A DNA stretch of 64,000 nt from Cyclonatronum proteinivorum (GTDB lineage Bacteria > Bacteroidota > Rhodothermia > Balneolales > Cyclonatronaceae), in assembly GCF_003353065.1 (NCBI RefSeq), contig NZ_CP027806.1, positions 902,997 through 966,996 of the forward strand, written 5' to 3'. Every line of letters starts with the position of its first letter. Position 1 is the first letter of the stretch. Positions 1-7,868 of this stretch are shown here, one piece after another. The notes beneath the pieces were generated by a model that had not been told where the DNA came from, made no database searches, and worked only from the letters and a program-made list of their open reading frames with translations. The translations under genes and the position numbers were made by a program.

Positions 1-512
1 CGGTTGCCAGCTTGAGCGCAATCCGCAGCAGCTCCGGATTGGCTTCTGCATTGGCCCCTTCAATATGCTCCAGAAACTGCTTTCCTTTCTTTCCGAGCGA
101 AGGCGCAACTTCCGTGAGCCAGATCAGGCTTTCGACGGCCTCAACCTGACAGAAAAAAGGCCGGTAGCTGCTGAAGTTGTGATGCCGCCAGTGCTGTAGC
201 AGCCGGGCGGTTTCCGGCGTAACGCGCCAGCTTGCCTGTGGGGCCTTGCGCCACTTGTCAACCTCGGTACGCAGGCTGTTGATGATGGGGGTTGGGTTGT
301 ATCGCTGCTCTTCGGTTGTGAGGCCCGCACCTTCATCAAAGAGGAGTTCGCCCTGCTTATTTTTCTTTCCCCGCTTCTTGGATTTTGGAATAGGCGTAAT
401 CAGGGCCGAAACGCGGCGAAAATTTAGCGGTTTTTCTGTCGGTTGACCTTCTTTATCGAGCTCCCAGTGCCGCGTAGGGCACACGTAAGGTGAATTTAAA
501 AGGGTCTTTCAT
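1..512 (-). pseudogene. type III restriction/DEAD helicase-like protein (BPTD_3080-like), 5' part, frame-shifted start
   Basis: Minus-strand reading from about 508 to the window edge is open and encodes the N-terminal part of a large restriction-type helicase. Visible marks are LNSPYVCPTRHWELD at the very N-terminus, then TTEEQRYNPTPIINSLR, PETARLLQHWRHH and PFFCQVEAVESLIWLTEVAP, which match my recollection of the BPTD_3080-like family of Res-subunit proteins. The reading frame has no start codon: a TGA lies at 511-509, and the obvious ATG (512-510) is one base out of frame. Deleting one A from the AAA after that ATG would give MKTLLNSPY. Either this is a genuine frameshift that inactivates the gene or a base-call error in a short A run. 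The rest of the protein lies outside the window. Confidence 0.65.
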
Positions 513-1240
513 AAAAACTGTCGCTCATAGGGAGAGGCTGCCTGTGCTTTAAAATGACTGCTGCGGAAAATTTAATATGGCATGCTTATTCGCTTACCTT
601 ATTTACAATATAATGGTGTTCTTTTATACGGGAAAGCTAAACCGGGCTGATATTCGAAATTCATCATCTATCATCCCGCATGAGAAGCATTATAACATTA
701 TGATAGCAAAGCCGTGTGACAACAGTATGTCATCAAAATTCCTTGAGTGTAAAAAAAATGCATCGCCGCCTTGCTTCGTAGTGCGGGTTGACCTTTGTCT
801 CCTTCTCAGGAATTCCTAAGCTTTTAAAACTTCTTAGCAAAAGTCGAGTTCATTTATCAAACCGAAGAGCGGCTAAAACCAACTCAGGTACTGATAACAG
901 CTACCAAAGTGCAACATTTGCAAATGCTTTCATGATAGTGAAAGACGAAGGGTTTCCTCAATTAAGCGAAGTCCGGATTTCGGATTTACGGTCTTTTTTT
1001 AGATAGCTGAAAGGCGAGGTATTTGGCCTGATGAAGTGTGATCATGGCTGATTTTGGGTTTCGGTACAATATAGTGGCAATTCCATCATCTTGCAGCAGG
1101 CATATTGATTGGCGCAACCCAAACTTCCCAAATCTCCCAAAACCCCCATCGGTCGCTTTTTTGGAACGCTTTCTTTCCCTGTGATCGACCTAAATTACCG
1201 CTTCGGCTAAGTATAGTTTGCACCCCATCCCAATCCCCCG
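513..1240. other. gene-free AT-rich spacer
   Basis: About 730 bases with no open frame that resembles a protein. The short open frames here have unremarkable composition and no recognisable start context. It probably contains the promoter of the leftward restriction-type gene, but I could not pick out a convincing box. Confidence 0.5.
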
Positions 1241-1295
1241 GATCGCTCCGGGATCGCTCCGGGATCGCTCCGGGATTGCTCCCAGATTGCTCCGA
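1241..1295. repeat. five tandem copies of an 11-bp unit
   Basis: The unit GATCGCTCCGG occurs three times without change (1241-1273) and is followed by GATTGCTCCCA and GATTGCTCCGA. The array lies in non-coding DNA downstream of the amidase gene. Such short arrays usually arise by slippage; no function is evident. Confidence 0.9.
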
Positions 1296-1383
1296 GGATT
1301 TTCCGGCCTCCTCCAGGCGGGGCAGGAGGCTGAAGTGGCGGAGGGCAGCCGTTGTACATCTCAGCATAGCAGCTTCATAAAGG

Positions 1384-1475
1384 CCCCCCAAAAAGCAAGG
1401 GGCTCATCTTTGATTTGGGGGCTTCCGAGCTGTCACGAAAGACCGTGATGTTCACGGGGTTTCCCCCTAAAAATA
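1384..1475 (+). repeat. dispersed ~90-bp repeat, copy 1
   Basis: Starts with an A-run followed by GCAAGGGG, then a GATTTGGGG-like block, a variable middle, and the conserved 3' half CGAAAGACCGTGATGTTCACG with GGGTTTCCCCC and an A-run. The 3' half can form two small hairpins (CCGTGA/TCACGG and GGGG/CCCC). It abuts the terminator of the amidase gene. Confidence 0.85.
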
Positions 1476-1523
1476 AAAAAAGCCTGACCTGCTCCGGAGA
1501 TTTGTGGTCGGGCAGATCAGGCT
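1474..1523 (-). terminator. rho-independent terminator of the amidase gene
   Basis: On the minus strand a stem of about 12 bp (arms at 1512-1523 and 1481-1492, one mismatch) is followed by a run of seven T, 76 bases past the amidase stop codon. Confidence 0.8.
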
Positions 1524-1599
1524 GTTGTGAGACTGTCGTGCAGATACCGCTGTGTGCGGGGGGCTACACTGAAGACCGTCAGGTGTTGTCAGTAGCGGG

Positions 1600-2442
1600 T
1601 TACCGCTCGTTTACGAATTGAGTGGAGACCCAGCCTTTGAGGGGGGTTTCGACCTGCATCCATCCGTTTTCTTCTTTCAGGATGCGGACGCTTGTGCCTT
1701 TGGGGAGGGGATCGGCGACGCGGTCGCTGCCGGCATTGGGCGCTTTTCGGATGTTGAGGCTTGATGCAGTTACGGTGCCCTGTCTGCGTTCGGTCGGGGT
1801 CGGCCCGGTTTCGTCGCTTCGGTTGGTATCGAGCAGGCGGGTGCGGATCCGCTCAAGCGGGAAGGCGGGGCCGGGATCCTGTTTGCGGCCCGGTGAAATT
1901 TCGTCGTGCCCCAGTATTTCTTTGATGTTGTAGGTTTCAATAAGGGCTTCGCAGAGCGCCTTGCAGGCTGCTATTTGTTCCGGCTCGAACACGCGCCACC
2001 AGCGGGGCTTTTGCTCGTTTGCGTGTACGGCCTGAATAACTTTATCGGCCTCATAGCGATCCTGGAACATGCCGTACCAGATGTTGCCGTGCTGCATGAG
2101 GTAGCCGGGGTTTACGATCTCAATGCCGATGGAATATTGATTGAGGCTGGTGCGCTCACCCCACTGGCTTTGGCCTGCATGCCAGGCCCGGCGGTTAAAG
2201 GGAATGAGCTGTACCACGGAACCGTCGTAGTCAATGACAATATGGGCTGAGGCCCGGACCTCCGGATTTTTGAAGGTGTTGACGGCCGAGCGCAGGCTGG
2301 GGCCGCCGGTGTAGTGGATTACAATGGTATCGGGCAGGCCTGAGGCATAGGCACCGCTGTCTTTTCCGGTAACTTTGTCATGGGTGGCATGATCAGCTGA
2401 TAGCCAGTGATTGTGCACATCGAAGGATTTTTGTGTTGACAT
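1600..2442 (-). CDS. N-acetylmuramoyl-L-alanine amidase with C-terminal SH3b domain
   Basis: Cleaves the amide between N-acetylmuramic acid and L-alanine in peptidoglycan, by family. Residues about 30-190 form an Amidase_2/PGRP domain: IVIHYTGG carries the first zinc-ligand His, SAHIVIDYDGSVVQLIP the core strand, GIEIVNPG the conserved Asn-Pro, and GHDEISPGRKQDPG the last His and the catalytic-region Lys/Asp. Residues about 220-280 are a bacterial SH3 domain (SLNIRKAPNAGS through GWVSTQFV), which often binds cell wall. No signal peptide is visible, so the protein may act in the cytoplasm in muropeptide recycling, or be exported by another route. Transcribed alone, with its own terminator. The exact start is not supported by a clear ribosome binding site. 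Confidence 0.93.
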   Translation of the reverse strand: MSTQKSFDVHNHWLSADHATHDKVTGKDSGAYASGLPDTIVIHYTGGPSLRSAVNTFKNPEVRASAHIVIDYDGSVVQLIPFNRRAWHAGQSQWGERTSLNQYSIGIEIVNPGYLMQHGNIWYGMFQDRYEADKVIQAVHANEQKPRWWRVFEPEQIAACKALCEALIETYNIKEILGHDEISPGRKQDPGPAFPLERIRTRLLDTNRSDETGPTPTERRQGTVTASSLNIRKAPNAGSDRVADPLPKGTSVRILKEENGWMQVETPLKGWVSTQFVNER

Positions 2443-2775
2443 AGGGCGTATGTTAGGTTATAGATGATGTTGTGATGGTATCATTTTTAGAAGCTAATCG
2501 AAAAAAGGAACACATGAAAGCCGGTTTATTACGGTCATATATGTTCCGGAAGCCCAGTGTTTTACAGTAACTTACATTATTGTTCTTCGCTATTTATCAT
2601 CAAATAGTTTAACTTCATCTATCAACCCCCAAGCCCTGTGATTACGACAGATGATGTGTCCTGAGGGCCTTACCCTTTAATAACCATGAATATAAAGCGC
2701 GAATTAATCAAGCTTTTTGCGCATCATGCCTTTGTGCATATATAATCAACCTCCTTTTAATTTTTTATTCTCTGC
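2443..2775. other. divergent intergenic region
   Basis: Roughly 330 bases between the leftward amidase and the rightward receiver gene; it must hold both promoters. It is AT-rich near both starts. No repeat or RNA structure stands out. Confidence 0.5.
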
Positions 2776-3168
2776 ATGACTCAGCCAAACCTGAACATTC
2801 TCGTGGTTGACGATATCATGATGAACCGCAAGCTTTTAGCTGCCGTTATCAAAAAAATTATCCCGTCTGCGGCCCTCACTGAAGCCGCAGACGGGCAGCA
2901 GGCGCTTGATGTGTTTCAGCGTGAATCATTTTCCGCTGTTCTGATGGATATTCAAATGCCGGTTATGGATGGCATTGAAGCAACCCGGGCTATCCGCGCG
3001 GTAGAGAAAGAGCGGAAGCTTGAACCTGTTCCGATTATTGCCATCACTGCCGGGGCCTTTACCGGCGGCAAAACGCGCTGTCTCGATGCCGGCATGAATG
3101 CCTACCTCACCAAGCCGATCGATACGAAGCTGCTGCACATGACCCTGAAGAACTACCTGATTATCTAA
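2776..3168 (+). CDS. stand-alone response-regulator receiver domain
   Basis: CheY-like signalling protein of 130 residues. It has the acidic pair DD at residues 12-13, the phospho-acceptor Asp in LMDIQMPVMDG (about residue 58), the conserved Thr in AITA, and the Lys of LTKPID. The sequence LDAGMNAYLTKPI is typical of receivers fused to hybrid histidine kinases, so the protein may be a phospho-relay partner for such a kinase rather than a flagellar CheY. There is no output domain and no adjacent kinase; the partner must be encoded elsewhere. The start codon is preceded by an AT-rich leader without a strong ribosome binding site, common in Bacteroidota-type genomes. Confidence 0.92.
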   Translation: MTQPNLNILVVDDIMMNRKLLAAVIKKIIPSAALTEAADGQQALDVFQRESFSAVLMDIQMPVMDGIEATRAIRAVEKERKLEPVPIIAITAGAFTGGKTRCLDAGMNAYLTKPIDTKLLHMTLKNYLII

Positions 3169-3233
3169 GGTCCGTTAGCAAAGGCGCAGCTATGCCCGCA
3201 GGATTCACCAGGATTTTTTCACTGGTCACTTTT

Positions 3234-3264
3234 GCTGCGCAGATTTACTTCGCCTTGTGCGCAG
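3234..3264 (+). other. perfect hairpin downstream of the receiver gene
   Basis: An 8-bp perfect inverted repeat, GCTGCGCA ... TGCGCAGC, encloses about 15 bases. No T-run follows, so it is not a canonical terminator; it may stabilise the 3' end of the receiver transcript. Confidence 0.5.
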
Positions 3265-3380
3265 CCCCTTTATGCCACGCCCGGTTCAGGGCTGTTCTTT
3301 TTATTAAGTAATAATAAATCAATTACTTACTTACCACAACACGCTTTGATGTACAGGATACGGGAAAGTGGTTGTGCACC

Positions 3381-3410
3381 ACCGGCTGTTTGGGTTCAGC
3401 CGGTTTTTTG
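3381..3410 (+). terminator. terminator-like hairpin
   Basis: Stem ACCGGCTG/CAGCCGGT followed by TTTTTTGGGTTTT. It is about 210 bases past the receiver gene and just before the convergent peptidase gene, so it could end the receiver transcript. Confidence 0.65.
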
Positions 3411-3414
3411 GGTT

Positions 3415-5184
3415 TTATTGTCGCGTTCGCTCGATAAATGCCTGATTGTCCACTACGGGCCGCACGGGTGAGTTGGCGACTTCCACCAAAGTGGAAAAAA
3501 TCAGGCGGGCTCTTTTTTCGAGCAGATCAAAGGGGATTTTGTCAACGGTATCGGAGGGCTCGTGATAGTCGTCGTGCAGGCCTGAGAAGAAAAAGATGAA
3601 GGGGACACCAAGCCGCCCGAAGTTCCAGTGATCGCTGCGGCGGTAAAACTGATTGCGGTCGTCGAGGTCGTTATAGCGCATGTCGAGGATGAGGTTTTCC
3701 GTTTGCGCGTTGGCCTGCTGCAGCAGCCGGTTGAGGTCACTTGAGATTATTTCGGCCCCTATTATATAGATGTAGTCTTTGCCGGTGTCTTCATATTCGT
3801 AGTCGATGCGCCCGAACATATCGAGGTTGAAGTTGGCTACGGTTTGCGCAATCGGGATGACGGGGTTATCCGAGTAGTAGCGGCTGCCGAGCAGGCCGTG
3901 TTCTTCAGCGGTCACAAATAAAAAGAGCAGGCTGCGGTCGAGGCAGTATCCGGCTTCTTTGGCCTGTTGCGCGGCTTTGGCAATGGCGAGGGTCGTTACA
4001 GTGCCGCTGCCGTTATCGTCGGCCCCGTTGTAAATCATATCGCCGGTGTCATTGGGCTGACCAATGCCCATGTGATCGTAATGCGCAGAGAGCACCACAA
4101 CTTCGTTTTTCAGTTCCGGATGGCAGCCCTCCACAAAACCGAGCACATTGCGGGATGGTAGCACGGCTTCTTCCCGAACCGCAGTGGCGCTGAGGCGGAG
4201 GTCCGTGGCAAAACTTCGGTTGAGGGTGAGGTCCGCAGAAAGTTCGCGATGCAGGGCTTCGGCTTCGCTGAAGTCGGTAAAGCCGAGCAGCAGGTTTACC
4301 ATGTCGGGGCTCACGCTTTTCACGCCCAGGGCAAAGCCGGTACGACCGCCACGGTCCGGCAGGCGAATGCCGGAGGGTTTCCCGATCAGCTGACTGCGGC
4401 GCATGGCTTCTGCTTCGAAAGCCTCCGGGTCTGATTCATCGATGAGTAGGAGGCCGCGCGCGCCCTGACGGAAAAGCAGATCGGAGGCCCGCTGCTGCAT
4501 CAGGGCTTCGAGAAGGGCTTCATCTTCTGTTTCAACATCCGGGTGCAGTTCGCGGAAAAGGACGACCCAGTTGCCGCGCACTTCAATACCGTCGAGATGC
4601 GCAATGCCGGCTTCGGGCGCATTAAAGCCTAGCCCCCCGAAAACGACCTGCCCTTCGAGATCGACTTCCCCGCCGAATTCATTAAAAAAGGAGGAGGGCG
4701 CAAAGCGTGAGGCGCTGTCGTCCCAAACGAGCAGGGTGTCCGTTTGGCTGACCTGATGCAGCGCGTAGCGGATTTCGCTGGTGCGCATGGCTTTCAGGTC
4801 AAAGTGCTGAAACCAGCCGCCTTCATCGCCCAGCGGGGTCACTTCGTACTGTTCGAGCCAGTAGGCCAGGTAATCGGCGGCCATGTCGATGCCCTGCTGC
4901 CCGGTTCCGCGCCCCATCAGGCTGTCGCCGGCGATAACGCTCAGGTGCTTGTGCAACAGCTCGGCGGTAATCAGCTCCCTGAAACTGAAAAAGCCGCTGT
5001 TGTCAGGCTCCTGATCCTGTGCAGGTGTGGCAGTGGCTGTGGCGGCGTATGCGCTTTGCGGGGCTTCGTTCCGGGACTGCGGGGCTTCAGGCTTGGGAAG
5101 CCATCCATCGCTAAAAATGAAACCCAACAGCAGCAGCGGCAGGGTGAAAGCTGAAAAGGTTTTGGCGGGCATAAACGGGCTCAT
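3415..5184 (-). CDS. secreted M28-family metallopeptidase with PA insertion
   Basis: Predicted zinc aminopeptidase of the M28 family, 589 residues. An N-terminal hydrophobic stretch (about residues 12-26) is a signal peptide or anchor, followed by a Pro/Ala-rich linker to about residue 60. A PA-like domain occupies about 140-290. The catalytic domain shows all expected di-zinc ligands: SAHYDHMG (His368), NGADDNGSG (Asp near 389), VTAEEHGLLGS (Glu427-428), NLDMFGR and a final His in SDHWNF. It lies 28 bases downstream of scpA in the same direction and may share its transcript, although no functional link is known. It probably supplies periplasmic or extracellular amino acids. Confidence 0.92.
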   Translation of the reverse strand: MSPFMPAKTFSAFTLPLLLLGFIFSDGWLPKPEAPQSRNEAPQSAYAATATATPAQDQEPDNSGFFSFRELITAELLHKHLSVIAGDSLMGRGTGQQGIDMAADYLAYWLEQYEVTPLGDEGGWFQHFDLKAMRTSEIRYALHQVSQTDTLLVWDDSASRFAPSSFFNEFGGEVDLEGQVVFGGLGFNAPEAGIAHLDGIEVRGNWVVLFRELHPDVETEDEALLEALMQQRASDLLFRQGARGLLLIDESDPEAFEAEAMRRSQLIGKPSGIRLPDRGGRTGFALGVKSVSPDMVNLLLGFTDFSEAEALHRELSADLTLNRSFATDLRLSATAVREEAVLPSRNVLGFVEGCHPELKNEVVVLSAHYDHMGIGQPNDTGDMIYNGADDNGSGTVTTLAIAKAAQQAKEAGYCLDRSLLFLFVTAEEHGLLGSRYYSDNPVIPIAQTVANFNLDMFGRIDYEYEDTGKDYIYIIGAEIISSDLNRLLQQANAQTENLILDMRYNDLDDRNQFYRRSDHWNFGRLGVPFIFFFSGLHDDYHEPSDTVDKIPFDLLEKRARLIFSTLVEVANSPVRPVVDNQAFIERTRQ

Positions 5185-5212
5185 GTGCTGTTGGTTGAAA
5201 GCGGTTAAAAAA

Positions 5213-5977
5213 TTAGGTTAACTCAAGCATTTGCTGATAGTTGTTGCCGGCGTCGATACGGGGGACATCGACGTAGAAATCGAACTGATTTTCTTCCGAA
5301 ATGAACAGATGAAGCAGGCCTTCTTTCACCATTTCGAGCACGGACAGAAAGGTGACGACCACAAACATGGGCGACTGGGCGTCCTCGCACAGGGTGATAA
5401 AGGAAGTCCGCCCGTGCCGGTGAAGGTGCAGCAGAATGCGCTCCCCCATTTCCTCTATGCTGGTTTCGGGGGTTTCGACGCTGTGAATGGGTTCATCCAT
5501 ATTTTTGCGCAGAAACACTTCCTTAATGGCGGCCATGAGGTCAATCATGGTAACATCGCGCAGGGCCTCGCCCGATTGGGGCGCGGAAACCTGATCGGGG
5601 GTAAGGTTGCCGCGGAAGTATTCCTGTGAGGCCTCACTTTCAAATGTGCGGAACTCCTCCCCCATTTCCTTGTACCGCTTGTACTCGAGCAGGCTTTGAA
5701 TCAGCTCGTAGCGGGGATCTTCTTCGGTAAGCTCGTCTTCTTCGAATTCCGGCCGGGGCAGCAGCATGCGGGCTTTGATGGACATCAGCGTGCCCGCCAT
5801 CAGAATAAATTCGCTCGCCACCTCGAGATCGAGCTCATCAAGCACATTCAGGTAGGCCATAAACTGATCCGTAATGCGCGCGATGGGGATGTCTTTGATA
5901 TCAAGCTCATCCCGCTTGATAAAGAAAAGCAGCAGATCAAGCGGACCTTCAAAGTTCTGGAGGGCTACACGGTACAA
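5213..5977 (-). CDS. scpA: segregation and condensation protein A
   Basis: Kleisin subunit of the SMC-ScpAB condensin complex, which organises the chromosome for segregation. The N-terminus (VALQNFEGPLDLLLFFIKRD, then DIKDIPIARITDQFM) is the diagnostic SMC-head/neck binding motif; the C-terminus carries the winged-helix end typical of the family. Length of 254 residues is normal. scpB is not adjacent, which is unusual compared with many bacteria where the two genes are neighbours. The divergent upstream gene is the DUF4293 protein. An M28 peptidase gene follows closely. Confidence 0.95.
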   Translation of the reverse strand: MYRVALQNFEGPLDLLLFFIKRDELDIKDIPIARITDQFMAYLNVLDELDLEVASEFILMAGTLMSIKARMLLPRPEFEEDELTEEDPRYELIQSLLEYKRYKEMGEEFRTFESEASQEYFRGNLTPDQVSAPQSGEALRDVTMIDLMAAIKEVFLRKNMDEPIHSVETPETSIEEMGERILLHLHRHGRTSFITLCEDAQSPMFVVVTFLSVLEMVKEGLLHLFISEENQFDFYVDVPRIDAGNNYQQMLELT

Positions 5978-6110
5978 AATACGAAGCGGTTATTTGAATA
6001 GGGTGGGCTGAAATATACACAATGGAAGCGGATAATTTAAGCGCGGCCGAATGGCCTGAAACAGCACAAGCGACCTGCTTTTCGCGGCTCGGGGTAAGGG
6101 GATAAAATGT

Positions 6111-6118
6111 TATCTTTG
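6111..6118 (+). promoter_or_regulatory. TAnnTTTG promoter box for the DUF4293 gene
   Basis: TATCTTTG lies about 42 bases before the GTG start. This matches the -7 element used by the primary sigma factor of Bacteroidota. I see no clear -33 TTTG at the expected distance. Confidence 0.45.
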
Positions 6119-6159
6119 GGTCAGTTTCAGATTTAATTATTCATCCCAAAAAAACTCTT

Positions 6160-6567
6160 GTGATTCAGCGCATTCAAACGGTGTATCTGGCACTGGCCAT
6201 TTTACTCAACATCCTTTTTTTCTTCACACCTTTATATAATGAGGCCCGGTTTGATCCCAGCGGATGGCTGCTCCCCTTCCTGACTGCAGCTACGGCCTTT
6301 GCAGCCTTAATTTCGCTCTACAGCATTTTCCTCTACAAAAAGCGGGAGCGGCAGATACAGGTGGTGTCTTACGCCTGTCTGTTTCAGGTTATCGCGATGG
6401 GCTCGGCAGGGGGCGTATTTATGAGCATGGGCAGACTCGGCTACGATATGGTGCCGGAGCTTTTGGGGGTTATTATGCTGCTTGTTGCCCTAACGCTTCA
6501 GTTTTTGGCCATCAAAGGCATTAAAAAAGACAGCGCGCTGATACGATCGATAGATAGAATCCGGTAG
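6160..6567 (+). CDS. DUF4293 family four-helix membrane protein
   Basis: 135-residue integral membrane protein with four hydrophobic segments (about residues 7-23, 35-58, 67-88 and 99-117) and a basic C-terminus ending RSIDRIR. The opening IQRIQTVYLALA and the terminal R-S-x-D-R-x-R signature match DUF4293 proteins of Bacteroidota-type bacteria. Function is unknown. Starts with GTG directly behind CTCTT; the promoter box is close upstream. The following transporter gene starts 8 bases after the stop, so the two are probably co-transcribed. Confidence 0.85.
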   Translation: MIQRIQTVYLALAILLNILFFFTPLYNEARFDPSGWLLPFLTAATAFAALISLYSIFLYKKRERQIQVVSYACLFQVIAMGSAGGVFMSMGRLGYDMVPELLGVIMLLVALTLQFLAIKGIKKDSALIRSIDRIR

Positions 6568-6575
6568 GGCTGGCT

Positions 6576-7505
6576 TTGCACACCGACCAACCGCCGGTAT
6601 CCCGCCTCGTCCTTTTACTTGGACTGGGCATGACGACCTTTGCTTTTGCGCCCATCCTCGTGCGTTTTGCCGGGGATACGGATCCGGTGTTTTTAGCCAC
6701 CATCCGGACCGTTTCGGCAGCGCTCATGCTGCTGCCTTTCTGGCTGCGGATGCGCATGCGGGACGCGCAGTCAGGTACGGAAGTCCGTGCATGGAGCCGC
6801 GCCGATAACCTGACGGCTGTTGCGGCAGGCTTTTTCCTGGCGCTGCATTTCGTGCTGTGGTTTGCCTCGCTTTCCTTCACTTCTGTAGCATCGGCCTCGG
6901 TGCTTGTCACCATCCATCCCATTATTCTCATTGTTGTGGAATCCGCTACGGGCAGCGGGCGCTTCGGGCGGCTGACCTGGTTCGGGGTTTTTGTGGCATT
7001 CAGCGGATCTGTGCTGCTCGGTGTGATGGATACGGACCCGGCAGCGACCTACAGCAACCCGGTGCTGGGCAACGCGCTTGCCGTGGGCGCGGCGGTTATG
7101 TTTGTGTTTTATCTGCTGCTGAGCCGGAAGCTGCGCGCCAAAGGCGGATGGCTGGATTTTGTGTTTCGGGTTTATGCCGGCACAGCGGCAGGCTGCCTGC
7201 TCATCCTGCTCATCATGAGGCCATCAACCGATGCGACCCTGATGGCCTGGGTTTGCGGCCTTGCGCTGGCCCTGGGACCGCAGATTCTGGGGCATGGTTC
7301 GCTGAACTACAGCGTGAAATATGTGGCCCCGACCCTGCTCTCTACCCTCATCTTAGTGGAGCCTGTTTTTGCGATTGTGCTGGCGGGATTCCTGTTTAGC
7401 GAAATCCCAAGCTTCGCAGAATCGGCAGCAATGATGGTCATAATGACAGGGGTGGGACTGTCCTGGGTTGGTGGAAGCGCTACCCCGAAAATTAAAGGGC
7501 AGTAA
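6576..7505 (+). CDS. EamA/DMT-family transporter
   Basis: 309-residue protein with about ten transmembrane helices arranged as two EamA repeats (roughly 10-140 and 160-300). The second repeat ends PTLLSTLILVEPVFAIVLAG, the characteristic end of the drug/metabolite transporter superfamily. The substrate cannot be told from sequence; relatives export amino acids, nucleosides or toxic metabolites. The start is TTG with an AGGG element a few bases before it, 8 bases after the DUF4293 stop codon. Confidence 0.9.
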   Translation: MHTDQPPVSRLVLLLGLGMTTFAFAPILVRFAGDTDPVFLATIRTVSAALMLLPFWLRMRMRDAQSGTEVRAWSRADNLTAVAAGFFLALHFVLWFASLSFTSVASASVLVTIHPIILIVVESATGSGRFGRLTWFGVFVAFSGSVLLGVMDTDPAATYSNPVLGNALAVGAAVMFVFYLLLSRKLRAKGGWLDFVFRVYAGTAAGCLLILLIMRPSTDATLMAWVCGLALALGPQILGHGSLNYSVKYVAPTLLSTLILVEPVFAIVLAGFLFSEIPSFAESAAMMVIMTGVGLSWVGGSATPKIKGQ

Positions 7506-7868
7506 CCCATTGCTTTATATTATAAAGTAAAAGCTGTTTTGCTGACAAATTTTCTGATCGGGCATAATTTCAAAGCTTGTATATTTGGATAAGTGCCTGA
7601 AAAAATTCAACGGCACCCAAAATTAAGTTCATACAGACAGCTGACTACTTTAGGATGAGACCTTCGGAAAGCACTGATACCGGCGCCGTGATAAAACGCG
7701 CTGCCCGCAGCAAGTGTTTTCCGGGTGATTCATCCCCGCAAAAGACCTGAAACACAGGCACTCCCTCCGATTGATCGGCCCGGTTTAACTTAGCCTGGCC
7801 CGGCAACCAATTAAAGCTGACATCGTACAGCCTGCCCTGATCACATCGGTTCACCTAACATTAGTTTA
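7506..7868. other. intergenic region upstream of the transglycosylase
   Basis: About 360 bases. It contains a TATATTTG box at 7580-7587 that could be a Bacteroidota-type -7 element, leaving a leader of nearly 280 bases before the transglycosylase gene. A minus-strand open frame of 69 codons inside is unlike any protein I know. No riboswitch class is recognisable. Confidence 0.45.
7580..7587 (+). promoter_or_regulatory. TAnnTTTG box (candidate promoter)
   Basis: TATATTTG followed by GATAAG. If used, the transcript of the transglycosylase would carry an unusually long 5' leader. Confidence 0.35.

Noticed and set aside
577-1006. Two short plus-strand open frames
   Set aside because: No family similarity, no conserved start context, mixed composition; treated as non-coding spacer.
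1384-1480. Repeat 3' half as a micro-ORF (VMFTGFPPKK-like)
   Set aside because: Frame is kept in all copies, but there is no ribosome binding site, the ends run into different frames and stops, and two copies change several residues.
7645-7854. 69-codon minus-strand open frame
   Set aside because: No recognisable features and it overlaps the probable promoter and leader of the transglycosylase gene.
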